64,000 nucleotides of DNA from Morococcus cerebrosus (GCF_022749515.1 NZ_CP094242.1:372001-436000), one strand, 5' to 3'. Counted from the stretch's first letter, positions 8,310 through 16,962 are shown. The notes: a model not told the origin generated them from the letters alone. Translations and numbers: made by a program.

Positions 8310-8999
8310 TCAGCGGCGGCGAACCAGTTGCCATGCGCGGCCGAGATAAGCAACGCTGGCAAAGCCGCTCCATACGTGCACCAAGCGGGTGAATGGGAAA
8401 ATGACAAACAAGCCCATGCCCATTACCATATGCAATTTAAACAGAAAGCTTACATCTTTGATATAGCTGGCAGCTTCACCGCGGAAGGTTACGATATGTT
8501 GCGCCCAGTTCATCAGTTTCACCATTTCATGACCATCTGTATGGCCCATGCTCACAAAGATAGTCAACAAACCCAAACCCAAGGTGGCGATGAGCCAAAT
8601 CAATACCAGTTTGTCACGCCAAGTGGTATTTGCAGCCAAGCGGTCGCATTTCAGACGACGTTGCAGCAAGATGATTAAGCCAACCATTGCGGTTGTGCCG
8701 AAGATGCCGCCCATTACCATCGCAAAGATTTGTTTGGCACCGTGGGAAACGCCTATTGCATCCCAAAACCATAAAGGTGTGAGCAGTCCAAACAAGTGTC
8801 CGAAGAATACGGCTAAAACACCGACGTGAAATAGGATATTACCTAAGCGCAACTGACCTTCGTAAAGGAGTTGGCTGGATTCACTTTTCCATGAATATTG
8901 TTCACGCTCGAAGCGGACGAGGCTGCCGAAGAAGAAGATCGCGAGGGCAATATAGGGAAAAATGCCAAAGAAGAATTGGTGCAGGGTGTTCATGTTCAT
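8310..8999 (-). CDS. narI: NarI, respiratory nitrate reductase gamma subunit (cytochrome b)
   Basis: 229 residues, usual length. Five membrane helices with conserved heme-ligand histidines (for example LFHVGVLAVFFGHLFGL, and the later HMVMGMGLFVIFPFTRLVH). NarI takes electrons from quinol on the periplasmic side and passes them through two b hemes to NarH. The start at 8999 overlaps narJ as ATGA; a second ATG at 8993 (MNTLHQFFFG) is the more common family start. Without NarG the NarHI module cannot reduce nitrate. Confidence 0.95.
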   Translation of the reverse strand: MNMNTLHQFFFGIFPYIALAIFFFGSLVRFEREQYSWKSESSQLLYEGQLRLGNILFHVGVLAVFFGHLFGLLTPLWFWDAIGVSHGAKQIFAMVMGGIFGTTAMVGLIILLQRRLKCDRLAANTTWRDKLVLIWLIATLGLGLLTIFVSMGHTDGHEMVKLMNWAQHIVTFRGEAASYIKDVSFLFKLHMVMGMGLFVIFPFTRLVHVWSGFASVAYLGRAWQLVRRR

Positions 9000-9664
9000 G
9001 CTCCTTTTGAGACCGTCTGAAAAGCGGCTTTAGGATAAAACTGTACGGTTTCGACGCCTGGTTTTAGCAGCGGCTCGGTACCGGAAATATCGGGACCGAA
9101 TGTTTCCATGGCTTCGTCCATATCGCGCACGGGTGGTTCGATCAAGGGTTGTGGTGCGACCGGGCTGAGCTCGGTAATGCCCTGCAGCAATACGGCGTAA
9201 GGCGAGCCGCTTTTCTCAAGCTGGCCTCCGATGTGGGCAATGACATGTACGGCATCACCCAAGAGTTTTTGCGCATGCTCGGACGGCACTTGGCTCAAGT
9301 ATTCCAGCAGTGCGGGCAGATAGTCGGGCAATTCGTCGTCGCCCAACTCGAAGCCGTGGTTGCGGTATTCTTGCAATAAGTCCACCATTGCGCTGCCGCG
9401 GTCTCGGTCTTCGCCGTAAACATGCTCGAAAATATAGAGTGCGTGGTTACGGTTGCGGTCGAAAGTGGCGACGTAGTTTTCCTGCAATTCGCGCAGATTG
9501 TGATTGCCTAGATAGTCTAAAAAGTTTTTCAGACGACCTTCCTGCGATTGAAGCTCGGGCCATTCTTTCAAGGCAGCCTGAAATTCAGGTAGGGCTTCAA
9601 TCAGCTCGGCTTCAGGATAGCACAACAGCGCGGAAAACCATTTGTAAACGGGATTCGCGCCCAT
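8996..9664 (-). CDS. narJ: NarJ, nitrate reductase assembly chaperone
   Basis: 222 residues, all-helical TorD/NarJ family. Recognisable parts are FSALLCYPEAELIEAL near the N-terminus and the family block YVATFDRNRNHALYIFEHVYG (about residues 62-82), followed by DRGSAMVDLLQEY. NarJ holds apo-NarG while Moco and an iron-sulfur cluster are inserted, so its client is the subunit missing here. Its ATG overlaps the narH stop by one base. An uptake sequence lies within the gene (about 9528-9539). Confidence 0.95.
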   Translation of the reverse strand: MGANPVYKWFSALLCYPEAELIEALPEFQAALKEWPELQSQEGRLKNFLDYLGNHNLRELQENYVATFDRNRNHALYIFEHVYGEDRDRGSAMVDLLQEYRNHGFELGDDELPDYLPALLEYLSQVPSEHAQKLLGDAVHVIAHIGGQLEKSGSPYAVLLQGITELSPVAPQPLIEPPVRDMDEAMETFGPDISGTEPLLKPGVETVQFYPKAAFQTVSKGA

Positions 9665-11223
9665 CAGCGTACTCCTTCTTCACGATTTTTTTCCGCATCT
9701 TTGCGCAGGCCGTGGAAAATAATCGGTGTGCCTTTGCGTTTGCCAAACAGGCTTTCTTCGCTGCTGCCGCCAGAGCAGCCGTTGCCGAAGGTAAAGCCGC
9801 AGCTGGCTTTGTCGCCGAAACTGTTTTCAACCATTTCTTTGTGTGAAGACGGGATGACGAAGCGGTCTTCATAATTGGCAATAGCCATGATTTGGTACAT
9901 GTCTTCAACCATTTCGGGCGTAAGGCCGGTACCTTCCAGTGCTTGAGCCGGTGTTTCACCGTGAACCACTTGTCCGCGTTTGAAGCGGCGCATAGCAATC
10001 ATGCGCTCCAGCGCTTCTTTGATTGGCTCAATTTTGCCGGCGGTGAGCAGGTTGGCCAGATATTTCAGCGGGATACGCATTTCATCTACGCTTGGGATAA
10101 TACCGTTTTCACCCACCAGGCCGTTTTCGATGGCAGATTGAATCGGAGAGAGCGGCGGGATGTACCAAACCATTGGCAAGGTGCGGTATTCCGGGTGCAG
10201 AGGGAATGCCACTTTCCATTCCATTGCCATTTTGTACACGGGTGATTTTTGGGCGGCATCAAGCCAGCTTTGGCTGATACCTTGTTTTAATGCTTCGCGT
10301 TGTACTTCGGGGTCATGCGGGTTGAGGAATACGCCCAGTTGCTGTTCGTACAGGTCTTGCGGATTTTCCACTGACGCAGCTTGTTCGATTTTGTCTGCAT
10401 CGTACAGCAGTACGCCCAAATAGCGGATGCGGCCTACGCAGGTTTCGGAACACACGGTCGGCTGGCCGCCTTCGATACGCGGATAGCAGAATGTACATTT
10501 TTCAGCTTTGCCGGAAGTCCAGTTGTAGTAGATTTTTTTGTAGGGGCAGCCGGATACGCACATACGCCAGCCGCGGCATTTGTCTTGGTCGATCAGTACG
10601 ATGCCGTCGTCTTCGCGTTTGTAGATGCTGCCTGACGGGCAGGATGCCACACAGGTCGGGTTCAAACAATGCTCGCACAGACGAGGCAGGTACATCATGA
10701 AGGTTTGCTCGAACGCAGCGTGCATGTCTTTTTGAATACCTTCAAACAGTACGTCTTTTGCACGTTTTTCAAATTCGCCTGCCAAATCGTCTTCCCAGTT
10801 CGGACCCCATTCCACTTTGTCCATTTTTTTGCCGGTGAGCACGGAGACAGGACGGGCGGTCGGCGGCGTTTTCATTTTCGGCGCGTTTTGCAGATGCTCG
10901 TAATCGTAGGTGAACGGCTCGTAGTAGTCGTCGATTTGCGGCATGTTTGGGTTGGCAAAAATATTCGCCAAAATCTTCAATTTGCCGCCTTGCTTAGGTA
11001 CCAGTTTGCCGTTGGGTTTGCGCACCCAGCCGCCATTCCATTTGTTTTGGTCTTCCCAGTTTTTCGGAAAGCCGATGCCCGGCTTGGTTTCGACGTTGTT
11101 AAACCACGCATATTCTACGCCGTCACGCGAAGTCCAGACGTTCTTGCAGGTAACGGAGCAGGTGTGGCAGCCGATACATTTGTCTAAGTTCAGAACCATG
11201 CCGACTTGTGCTCTGATTTTCAT
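9664..11223 (-). CDS. narH: NarH, respiratory nitrate reductase beta subunit (iron-sulfur)
   Basis: 519 residues from the ATG at 11223 (MKIRAQVGMVLNLDKCIGCH), which has an AAAGGAA binding site; a longer frame to 11268 lacks one. Four cysteine clusters are visible: CIGCHTCSVTCKNVW at the N-terminus, CEHCLNPTCVASCPSG, CRGWRMCVSGCPYKKIYYNW and KCTFCYPRIEGGQPTVCSETC. The Trp in the third group is the usual replacement that gives a [3Fe-4S] cluster. NarH carries electrons from NarI to the Moco in NarG. The C-terminal half is normal and the gene looks intact. It is the first gene of the remaining operon. Confidence 0.96.
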   Translation of the reverse strand: MKIRAQVGMVLNLDKCIGCHTCSVTCKNVWTSRDGVEYAWFNNVETKPGIGFPKNWEDQNKWNGGWVRKPNGKLVPKQGGKLKILANIFANPNMPQIDDYYEPFTYDYEHLQNAPKMKTPPTARPVSVLTGKKMDKVEWGPNWEDDLAGEFEKRAKDVLFEGIQKDMHAAFEQTFMMYLPRLCEHCLNPTCVASCPSGSIYKREDDGIVLIDQDKCRGWRMCVSGCPYKKIYYNWTSGKAEKCTFCYPRIEGGQPTVCSETCVGRIRYLGVLLYDADKIEQAASVENPQDLYEQQLGVFLNPHDPEVQREALKQGISQSWLDAAQKSPVYKMAMEWKVAFPLHPEYRTLPMVWYIPPLSPIQSAIENGLVGENGIIPSVDEMRIPLKYLANLLTAGKIEPIKEALERMIAMRRFKRGQVVHGETPAQALEGTGLTPEMVEDMYQIMAIANYEDRFVIPSSHKEMVENSFGDKASCGFTFGNGCSGGSSEESLFGKRKGTPIIFHGLRKDAEKNREEGVR

Positions 11224-11586
11224 GGTAGTGTTCCTTTCGGTTTGGTTTTCAGATGACCTGTCTAGCAAGCCATTTGAACATAGCCGTTAATTATGGGGTG
11301 GTAATGGTAGCTTATTTTAAAAAATTTTGACGCTTAAGAGTTTATAGGAGCGCATACAAGAAAAATATGCATAGAAAGCGTAGCCTGAAACAGCAAAATA
11401 AGGGGAAAGGACTAGCTTAAAGATTAAAAGTATATACTACTTTAGTATTATCGAGTAGGGGATGAAAAAAACGTTGCGGCCGGATTACAAAAAATAAGGA
11501 AGACGGTGAAAACGGCAGACTTCATAGCCATAAAATGGAAAACACGCGTGTGAATAAGGCAGCCTGCCGTGTGGCGGGTTAATATT
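11224..11586 (-). other. Gap where narG would be expected
   Basis: In nar operons narG lies directly upstream of narH. Here 363 AT-rich bases separate narH from an unrelated DUF2478 gene. No frame in either strand resembles NarG. A near-uptake sequence (AGGTCATCTGAAAA, one mismatch) precedes the narH ribosome site. The short frame before it does not allow me to call a NarG tail. Confidence 0.7.
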
Positions 11587-12129
11587 TTAAGGTAAGTTTC
11601 GTTTGACGGATCGCTTTATCCAGTCAAGAACGGTATCGGTATCTGCGGGCAGTTCCCCACTCACTCCGCCTGAAAAGCTTCGCCAATCAGGCAGGTATTT
11701 GCTGTGCAAGGTGGTCAAAACCGGAATGCCTGAGCTGATGGCGGTCAGGTATTCCGACAACAAACCGCGGTTATCGATTTCTGCATGGCCAAATTTGTTA
11801 ATGACTACCAAATCCGTACCTTCCGCTATGGCTTCGCGAATCACCGAACCCGCCGCCGCCAGTGCGCCGGCGTCTAGTTTGCAGCCGCTGGAATGGTTGC
11901 CGAGATTTTGGAAGATGGAAAAGCGCCGATTGTCTGCGACGGAAGCCAGCTCCGAATTGCTGTGCTTACCTTCGTTGTCTATCGGGTTTAATAGTCCGGC
12001 CACGCGCCATCCGTCTTGTTGCAATCGGCGTACGGCCTGCCATAATGCAGTTATCGCAGCATCGCCTTCATCAGCATATACTACGGCAGCGATGGCATAT
12101 TCTGATTGTTGTTCTATCTGATTGGACAT
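11587..12129 (-). CDS. DUF2478 protein (putative nucleoside-triphosphatase-like)
   Basis: 180 residues from the ATG at 12129 (MSNQIEQQSEYAIAAVVY); an ATG at 12174 would add 15 residues but neither has a strong ribosome site. The fold family resembles THEP1-type P-loop proteins, but the N-terminal loop YADEGDAA is not a good Walker A. Conserved blocks are DGWRVAGLLNP, DLVVINKFGHAE and GIPVLTTLHSKYLPDWRSFSGG. DUF2478 genes are often found next to molybdate transport or Moco genes, as here. Function unknown; a role in molybdenum handling is inferred from context only. Confidence 0.75.
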   Translation of the reverse strand: MSNQIEQQSEYAIAAVVYADEGDAAITALWQAVRRLQQDGWRVAGLLNPIDNEGKHSNSELASVADNRRFSIFQNLGNHSSGCKLDAGALAAAGSVIREAIAEGTDLVVINKFGHAEIDNRGLLSEYLTAISSGIPVLTTLHSKYLPDWRSFSGGVSGELPADTDTVLDWIKRSVKRNLP

Positions 12130-12292
12130 AAATTTGCTTTCAAGTGTATTGGAGTTTTGGGCAAAATCTTGCAATGTTGTCGCAAATGTTAAAACGTTTG
12201 GATCTCTTGGAACTATTGTCCTTAGGTGTTAGTCGGAAAATTGCAGGGACAGTATAGCCGTCATTAGAGATAAAATGGCCGGCTCATTAAAC

Positions 12293-12338
12293 AAAAGGTC
12301 GTCTGAAACCCGCGATACAGGCTTTCAGACGACCTTTC
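12293..12338 (-). terminator. Inverted uptake-sequence terminator after the amino-acid-binding lipoprotein gene
   Basis: AAAAGGTCGTCTGAAA and its complement flank a short loop, 27 bases past the stop of the lipoprotein gene at 12365. Confidence 0.8.
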
Positions 12339-12364
12339 TTATTGCTTAAGAACGTTGAAACAGA

Positions 12365-13195
12365 TTATTTGGCTGCTTCAGGTTGGCTGGCAGCTGCCGC
12401 TTTATCGCCTTCTTTGGCGAAGTATTTGGCGTGGATTTTGTCGTATTCGCCGCTGTCGCGTACTTTTTTCAGCGCTTCGTTCAGCATTTTGACGGTCGCT
12501 TCGTCGCCTTTGCGTGCGGCTATGCCGTAGTTTTCAATCGTGAAATCAGGCAGGGTGATAAAGTCCATGCTTTTGGTCGGGTTGTTTTTCACATAGTTGG
12601 CGATGACCGCGCTGTCGCTGACTACGGCATCGACGCCGCCGTTTTCCAGCTCTTTGATGACCAAAGGAACGCTCTCGAAGCGGGCGATTTTAGGATTGTC
12701 GTTGCCCAAGAGTTTGGAAACGGAGAAGTCGCCGGTTTGTCCGGTAACGACGCCGACTTTCGCCATGTTTTTGAGGTCGTCTGAAGAGGCGACTTTTTTA
12801 CCTTTGGGAACGAGGACGACTTGGGTGATTTCAAAATAAGGGTCGGTGAAATCCATGGACTGCTTGCGCTCGTCGGTAATGGTTACGCCGGAGATGACGA
12901 TATCCGTATCGCCGTTTTTGAGCGTGGGGAAGAGGCTGTCCCAAGGCTGGTGTTTGAATTCGACTTTGAATCCGCCGGCTTTAGCCATCGCGTTCATCAA
13001 ATCGACGTCGAAACCTTCAACGTTGCCGGCGGAATCCAATGATTCGAAAGGGGCGAATTCGGCGTTGGCGGCGACGCGGTACACTTTGTCGGCTTTAGGG
13101 GCTGACGAGGAAGCGTCTTTGCTTTGGCCGCCGCAGGCGGAGAGTGCCAGCGCGGAGCAGGCGAGGGCGGCTGCAATCCATTTTTTCATGTTCAT
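12365..13195 (-). CDS. ABC transporter amino-acid-binding lipoprotein
   Basis: 276 residues. Lipoprotein signal with lipobox LSAC at residues 18-21 (Cys21). The rest is a family 3 periplasmic binding protein: YRVAANAEFAPFESLD, the ligand-domain motif GFDVDLMNAMAKAGGFKVEF, and DIVISGVTITDERKQSMDFTDPY, the family signature. Such proteins deliver polar amino acids (cystine, glutamine, arginine) to an inner-membrane ABC transporter; the substrate cannot be told from sequence. No permease or ATPase gene is adjacent, so it works with components elsewhere. AAGGAACC precedes the ATG. The tail is Ala/Lys-rich. Confidence 0.9.
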   Translation of the reverse strand: MNMKKWIAAALACSALALSACGGQSKDASSSAPKADKVYRVAANAEFAPFESLDSAGNVEGFDVDLMNAMAKAGGFKVEFKHQPWDSLFPTLKNGDTDIVISGVTITDERKQSMDFTDPYFEITQVVLVPKGKKVASSDDLKNMAKVGVVTGQTGDFSVSKLLGNDNPKIARFESVPLVIKELENGGVDAVVSDSAVIANYVKNNPTKSMDFITLPDFTIENYGIAARKGDEATVKMLNEALKKVRDSGEYDKIHAKYFAKEGDKAAAASQPEAAK

Positions 13196-13268
13196 GGGGA
13201 GGTTCCTTCTTTACGGATATTAATAAATAAACGGATAGTTTAACACGGTTTGGTAAAATCGCTACGCG

Positions 13269-13520
13269 TCAGTGGTCTTTTTCGCGGAAAAAAGCGTAGG
13301 TTACGTCATGGAAGAGGTCGGTATGCGGGCTGTCTTCGTAATTCAATTCGGCGAGTGCGTCTTCAAAGGCAAGCTGGATGGACTCGACGGCTTCGTTTGC
13401 CATGTCGGACGGCAGCGAACGGATCAGGCCTTTGAGGGCGGTGGCGAGGACGTGGTTCTGCATACGCAAAACGTCGTTGGCTTCTTCCAAATATTCGAGG
13501 CGTTGTTCGATGCTGCTCAT
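13269..13520 (-). CDS. Conserved small hypothetical protein, coiled-coil
   Basis: 83 residues. Begins MSSIEQRLEYLEEANDVLRMQNHVL, a heptad-like pattern that predicts a short coiled coil, followed by an acidic C-terminal half. No membrane segment or signal. It resembles SlyX-like small coiled-coil proteins in layout only. Divergent from the gene at 13623, with the shared upstream region about 100 bases long. Function unknown. Confidence 0.7.
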   Translation of the reverse strand: MSSIEQRLEYLEEANDVLRMQNHVLATALKGLIRSLPSDMANEAVESIQLAFEDALAELNYEDSPHTDLFHDVTYAFFREKDH

Positions 13521-13622
13521 GATGTGTTCCTGGGAATCTGTTAAAATACCGCATTATAGCAAATCACGGCATTCGCTATGCGCGTGAAATGAAATGACAC
13601 AACGGAAGAACGAAAGCTAAAA

Positions 13623-14435
13623 ATGGATACGAATCGTCCCGATACGCCACAACAAACGGATGAAAGCCTGGATTGGGAAAGCCGCTTGGAAAAGCTGCGG
13701 CAAACCCGCCAATTGAACGCACCTTACACACACGCGCCTTTGGTGCGCGAATCCCAAGAGCCTGCCTTCGAGCAGAAGCCCAAAACCAAGTCGGTCAAGC
13801 TCGACGATGCCAACCGCGATGCCGTGTTGACGGAATATCTGCGCAAATGGCAGGAGGAACACAACGCCATGCTGGAGGAAGAAGCCGCTGAAACGGCGGA
13901 GACCGATGCGATGGTGATTTTGCAGGAAAACTGGCTGAACGCGCAGTCTTCGCTGCAAATGAGCGCGTCCGACAGGCAAATCGAGTCCACGCGCACGGTT
14001 TGGCTGAACCCGAAACGTAAAACAGTCGAATTTGACGCGCCGGCAAAAGCAGAGGCAACGTCGTCTGAAAACGAAAATCCGCAGGCGCAAGAGCAGGTTT
14101 CAGACGACCCCAAAGAAGAAACGCCGCCGATTACCGTCCATATCAACGTGTTGAACCCGCAGGTCATCAACCGCAGGGAAGTGTTCTGCATTTCCGAGCA
14201 AGACCTGAGCGAGCGTTTGATCAAACGCCTGCGCCCGCACGTCGCCGACGCCGTCAACGGCATGATACGCACCGCCGTGCAGAAACAAATGGCGCTGTTT
14301 ACCTACCAGCTCCAACAAACCCTCAGCGAACAGGCGCCCGATTTGGTAGAACAGCTTTTGGATTACAACGTGAAAAAAATCCTGAACGACATCAAATACG
14401 AAATGAAATACAGTCAGGGAAACAAAAAAGCGTGA
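13623..14435 (+). CDS. Hypothetical cytoplasmic protein, acidic/low-complexity middle
   Basis: 270 residues, no signal or membrane segment. The N-terminal part is charged (WESRLEKLRQTRQ), the middle is rich in Glu, Ala and Gln (about 80-165) with two uptake sequences embedded in the coding sequence (near 14059 and 14097). The C-terminal part (about 170-270) looks folded: ITVHINVLNPQVINRREVF followed by a helical stretch ending YSQGNKKA. I do not recognise the family. It may be a Neisseriaceae-specific protein. Confidence 0.65.
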   Translation: MDTNRPDTPQQTDESLDWESRLEKLRQTRQLNAPYTHAPLVRESQEPAFEQKPKTKSVKLDDANRDAVLTEYLRKWQEEHNAMLEEEAAETAETDAMVILQENWLNAQSSLQMSASDRQIESTRTVWLNPKRKTVEFDAPAKAEATSSENENPQAQEQVSDDPKEETPPITVHINVLNPQVINRREVFCISEQDLSERLIKRLRPHVADAVNGMIRTAVQKQMALFTYQLQQTLSEQAPDLVEQLLDYNVKKILNDIKYEMKYSQGNKKA

Positions 14436-14492
14436 TCACGCCGCCGCTTCAGGTATCGGACTGAAAATGCTGATTTTTCCGCCGGTTTTGTA

Positions 14493-14571
14493 TATAATAG
14501 CGGCTCGCGTTATCGTGATTTAACTCCTTTCAAATAATTTATGCCCGATGAACCGTCGGGCATTTTTTTGG
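14493..14571 (+). ncRNA. Candidate small RNA or leader with its own promoter and terminator
   Basis: A perfect -10 box TATAAT (14493-14498) is followed by about 40 unstructured bases containing ACTCCTTTC (complementary to Shine-Dalgarno sequences), then a hairpin GCCCGA-loop-TCGGGC (14542-14561) and a run of seven T (to 14571). Promoter, CU-rich seed and intrinsic terminator give the layout of a bacterial small RNA of about 65 bases. The -35 region is poor. It lies just upstream of the DUF3465 gene, so a leader or attenuator of that gene is the main alternative. Confidence 0.45.
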
Positions 14572-14582
14572 GCGTGGATTTT

Positions 14583-15146
14583 ATGAACAAAAACAAATGG
14601 ATTTGGATACTGATTGTTGCCGCCGTGGTAGTCGGTTATCAAAAAATGCAGCAGGGGCGGCAAGGTCAGGCAGCGGATGCCGTACCAACCCAAACGCAGC
14701 CCCAAACCCAGGCGGAAAAACGCCAATCCGAGCAGCCTCAGTCTGAGCAGTCTGAATCCAAAAAATCGCAACCGAAGCAGCCGAAATCCGACCGCCAAGC
14801 AGGGCAGGGCAGTGCGGAACAAATATTGCAGCAAGCCTTTGAAAACCAACAGAGCGATATTCAGGTGAAAGGTGCGGGTGCGGTTCTTAAAACGCTGCCC
14901 GACGACAACCAAGGCACGCGCCATCAGCGTTTTATCTTGAAACTGTCCAGCGGGCAAACGCTTTTAGTGGCGCACAACATCGACCTCGCCGACAAAATCA
15001 AAGGTTTGAAAAAAGGCGATAAAGTCGGCTTCTACGGCGAATACGAATGGTCGGAACAGGGCGGTGTTCTCCATTGGACGCACCACGACCCCTCAGGCCG
15101 CCATACCGACGGCTGGCTGGAACACGATGGACGTGTTTATCAATAA
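14583..15146 (+). CDS. DUF3465 protein, membrane-anchored periplasmic
   Basis: 187 residues from the ATG at 14583 (MNKNKWIWILIVAAVVVG); a frame opening at 14541 would run through the terminator hairpin and is rejected. One N-terminal membrane helix (about 5-19), a Gln/Ser/Lys/Pro-rich linker (about 25-80), then a compact beta-rich domain with GTRHQRFILKLSSGQTLLVAHNIDLA and GDKVGFYGEYEWSEQGGVLHWTHHDP, characteristic of DUF3465. The domain resembles small OB-like folds. Function unknown. It starts 12 bases after the candidate small RNA terminator. Confidence 0.8.
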   Translation: MNKNKWIWILIVAAVVVGYQKMQQGRQGQAADAVPTQTQPQTQAEKRQSEQPQSEQSESKKSQPKQPKSDRQAGQGSAEQILQQAFENQQSDIQVKGAGAVLKTLPDDNQGTRHQRFILKLSSGQTLLVAHNIDLADKIKGLKKGDKVGFYGEYEWSEQGGVLHWTHHDPSGRHTDGWLEHDGRVYQ

Positions 15147-15162
15147 AAGCTTGGAACGATTG

Positions 15163-15201
15163 CAAAAGGTCGTCTGAAAAACGTTTTCAGACGACCTTTT
15201 G
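15163..15201 (+). terminator. Inverted uptake-sequence terminator after the DUF3465 gene
   Basis: CAAAAGGTCGTCTGAAAA and complement, tight loop, ending in CCTTTTG, 17 bases after the stop codon. Confidence 0.8.
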
Positions 15202-15277
15202 CCATTCGCCGCCAAACTTGAAAGACGGCGCAAATAAGCGCAAAATGTTAACAAGTTAACCTATGGCTTCTCTTATT

Positions 15278-15432
15278 TATAGTGGATTAACTAAATCAGG
15301 ACAAAGCGACGAAGCCGCAGACAGTACAGATAGTACGGAACCGATTCACTTGGTGCTTCAGCACCTTAGAGAATCGTTCTCTTTGAGCTAAGGCGAGGCA
15401 ACGCCGTCCTGGTTTAAAGTTAATCCACTATA
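15278..15432 (+). repeat. Full-length Correia repeat enclosed element (CREE), 155 bp
   Basis: Terminal inverted repeats TATAGTGGATTAA and TTAATCCACTATA bound the element. The core contains GACGAAGCCGCAGACAGTAC, the central GGTGCTTCAGCACC and GAGAATCGTTCTCT palindromes and AACGCCGTCCTGG. This is the long form that carries the internal (IHF-site) segment; the other CREEs here are the short 107 bp form. It ends 39 bases before the metZ start codon, so it could influence metZ transcription. Confidence 0.95.
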
Positions 15433-15471
15433 AGACATCAAACAAACCTGCTGAACAAGATTGGAAAACAA

Positions 15472-16641
15472 ATGAGTAAAAAACTCCACCCACAGACGCT
15501 CGCCATACGCGGCGGCAAAGAGCAAACCGAATACCGCGAACACAATCAGGCATTGTTCCTCACCAGCAGCTTCATGTGGGATAACGCCCAACACGCCGCC
15601 GATTTGTTTTCCAAAAAAATCAAAGGGTTCACTTATACCCGCACTGCCAATCCGACCACAGCCGCTTTTGAAAAACGCATCGCCGCCTTAGAAGGCGCGG
15701 AACGCGCGGTCGCCACTTCGACCGGTATGTCCGCGATTCAGGCGGCGTTTTTCACCTTCCTGCAGGCGGGCGATCATGTGATTTCCAGCCGCAGCCTGTT
15801 CGGCACGACCGTCGGCTTTATCAACAACATCGTCACCAAATTCGGCATCGAAGTGAGCCATGTGTCGCCGACCGATGTGGACGAATGGAAAGCCGCCGTC
15901 AAAGCCAACACCAAACTGCTGTTTTTGGAAACCCCGTCCAACCCCTTGGGCGAAGTGGCCGACTTGGAAGCCTTGGCAGAATTGGCGCACAGCATCGGCG
16001 CGCTTTTGGTGGTGGACAACAGCCTGCTGTCGCCTGTCGGCTCGCAGCCTTTGAAACACGGCGCGGATATTTCCGTTTCCTCCGCAACCAAAGCCATCGA
16101 CGGACACGGACGCGTGATGGGCGGCGTGTTGGCGGGTTCGGAAGAACTGATGACGCAGGTCGCCGTTTACTGCAACTCTTGCGGGCTGGCGATGTCGCCG
16201 TTTAACGCATGGCAGTTGTTGAGCGGCGTGGAAACCCTGTCGCTGCGTATGGAAAAACAGTTCGATAATGCCCTGAAAATCGCCCAATGGCTGCAAGCGC
16301 AGCCGCAGGTTCAAGCCGTTTACTACACCGGATTGCCCGACCATCCGCAGGCGGAGCTTATCCGCAAACAGCAAAACGGCGGCGGCATCGTCATCGGCTT
16401 TGAAGTCGCCGACACTGACGCCGCGTGGAAAGTCGTGGACGGCGTCGAACTCTTCTCCCGTACCGCCAACCTCGGTGACGTGCGCTCGACCATTACCCAC
16501 CCGTGGACAACCACACACGGCAGAATGCAGCCCGAAGAAAAACTCGCCGCCAATATCCGCCCCGGACTGGTGCGCCTGTCTGTCGGCTTGGAATACGTCG
16601 ATGATTTGATTGACGATTTGAAACAGGCGTTGGCGCGTTAA
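15472..16641 (+). CDS. metZ: MetZ, O-succinylhomoserine sulfhydrylase
   Basis: 389 residues, PLP-dependent Cys/Met metabolism family. The PLP-binding lysine is Lys207 in SSATKAIDGHGRVMGG; other marks are TYTRTANPTTAAFEKRIAALE (about 55-74), STGMSAIQAAFF and LLFLETPSNPLGEVADLEAL. MetZ makes homocysteine directly from O-succinylhomoserine and sulfide. The close relatives MetB and MetY cannot be fully excluded, but the SSATKAIDGHGRVMGGVLAG block is typical of MetZ. Monocistronic, with a CREE upstream and uptake-sequence hairpin downstream. Confidence 0.9.
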   Translation: MSKKLHPQTLAIRGGKEQTEYREHNQALFLTSSFMWDNAQHAADLFSKKIKGFTYTRTANPTTAAFEKRIAALEGAERAVATSTGMSAIQAAFFTFLQAGDHVISSRSLFGTTVGFINNIVTKFGIEVSHVSPTDVDEWKAAVKANTKLLFLETPSNPLGEVADLEALAELAHSIGALLVVDNSLLSPVGSQPLKHGADISVSSATKAIDGHGRVMGGVLAGSEELMTQVAVYCNSCGLAMSPFNAWQLLSGVETLSLRMEKQFDNALKIAQWLQAQPQVQAVYYTGLPDHPQAELIRKQQNGGGIVIGFEVADTDAAWKVVDGVELFSRTANLGDVRSTITHPWTTTHGRMQPEEKLAANIRPGLVRLSVGLEYVDDLIDDLKQALAR

Positions 16642-16679
16642 GCCAAACGCCCGACGGACGGCATTTGCTGAACCATTAC

Positions 16680-16719
16680 ATTTCAGACGACCTCTTGGCG
16701 TTTCAAAGGTCGTCTGAAA
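16680..16719 (+). terminator. Uptake-sequence inverted pair after metZ
   Basis: Here the arms face the other way (TTTCAGACGACCT first, AGGTCGTCTGAAAA second) but still form a stem. It lies 39 bases past the metZ stop and 40 bases before DUF2788. Confidence 0.6.
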
Positions 16720-16758
16720 ACATTAAAATACACACAACATCAAATAAGGAAATCGATT

Positions 16759-16962
16759 ATGAGTGAAGCGGAATTTTCCGATTGGGCGATGAAAATCTGT
16801 CTGACCGGACTGGTTATTTTCTTGGGCTTTATCGTCTGGAACTTGGGCAAAGAATCCAAGGCGGGCAAATTCGGCATCGCGATTTTGTTCCTGGTATTGG
16901 GCTTGGGTGTGTTCGGCTTTATTTTCAAAGAAGTGCTGATTAAATTCATCGCCCTGCCTTGA
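16759..16962 (+). CDS. DUF2788 small membrane protein
   Basis: 67 residues. Two hydrophobic helices (about 10-28 and 38-60) linked by the family-defining NLGKESKAGKFG. Start ATG has AAGGAA seven bases upstream. DUF2788 proteins are found across beta- and gammaproteobacteria; their role is not known. Downstream hairpin at 16987 ends the unit. Confidence 0.85.
   Translation: MSEAEFSDWAMKICLTGLVIFLGFIVWNLGKESKAGKFGIAILFLVLGLGVFGFIFKEVLIKFIALP

Noticed and set aside
14541..14582. Upstream start for the DUF3465 gene at 14541
   Set aside because: The extra 14 codons would be read through the terminator hairpin and T run; ATG at 14583 begins a normal membrane anchor.
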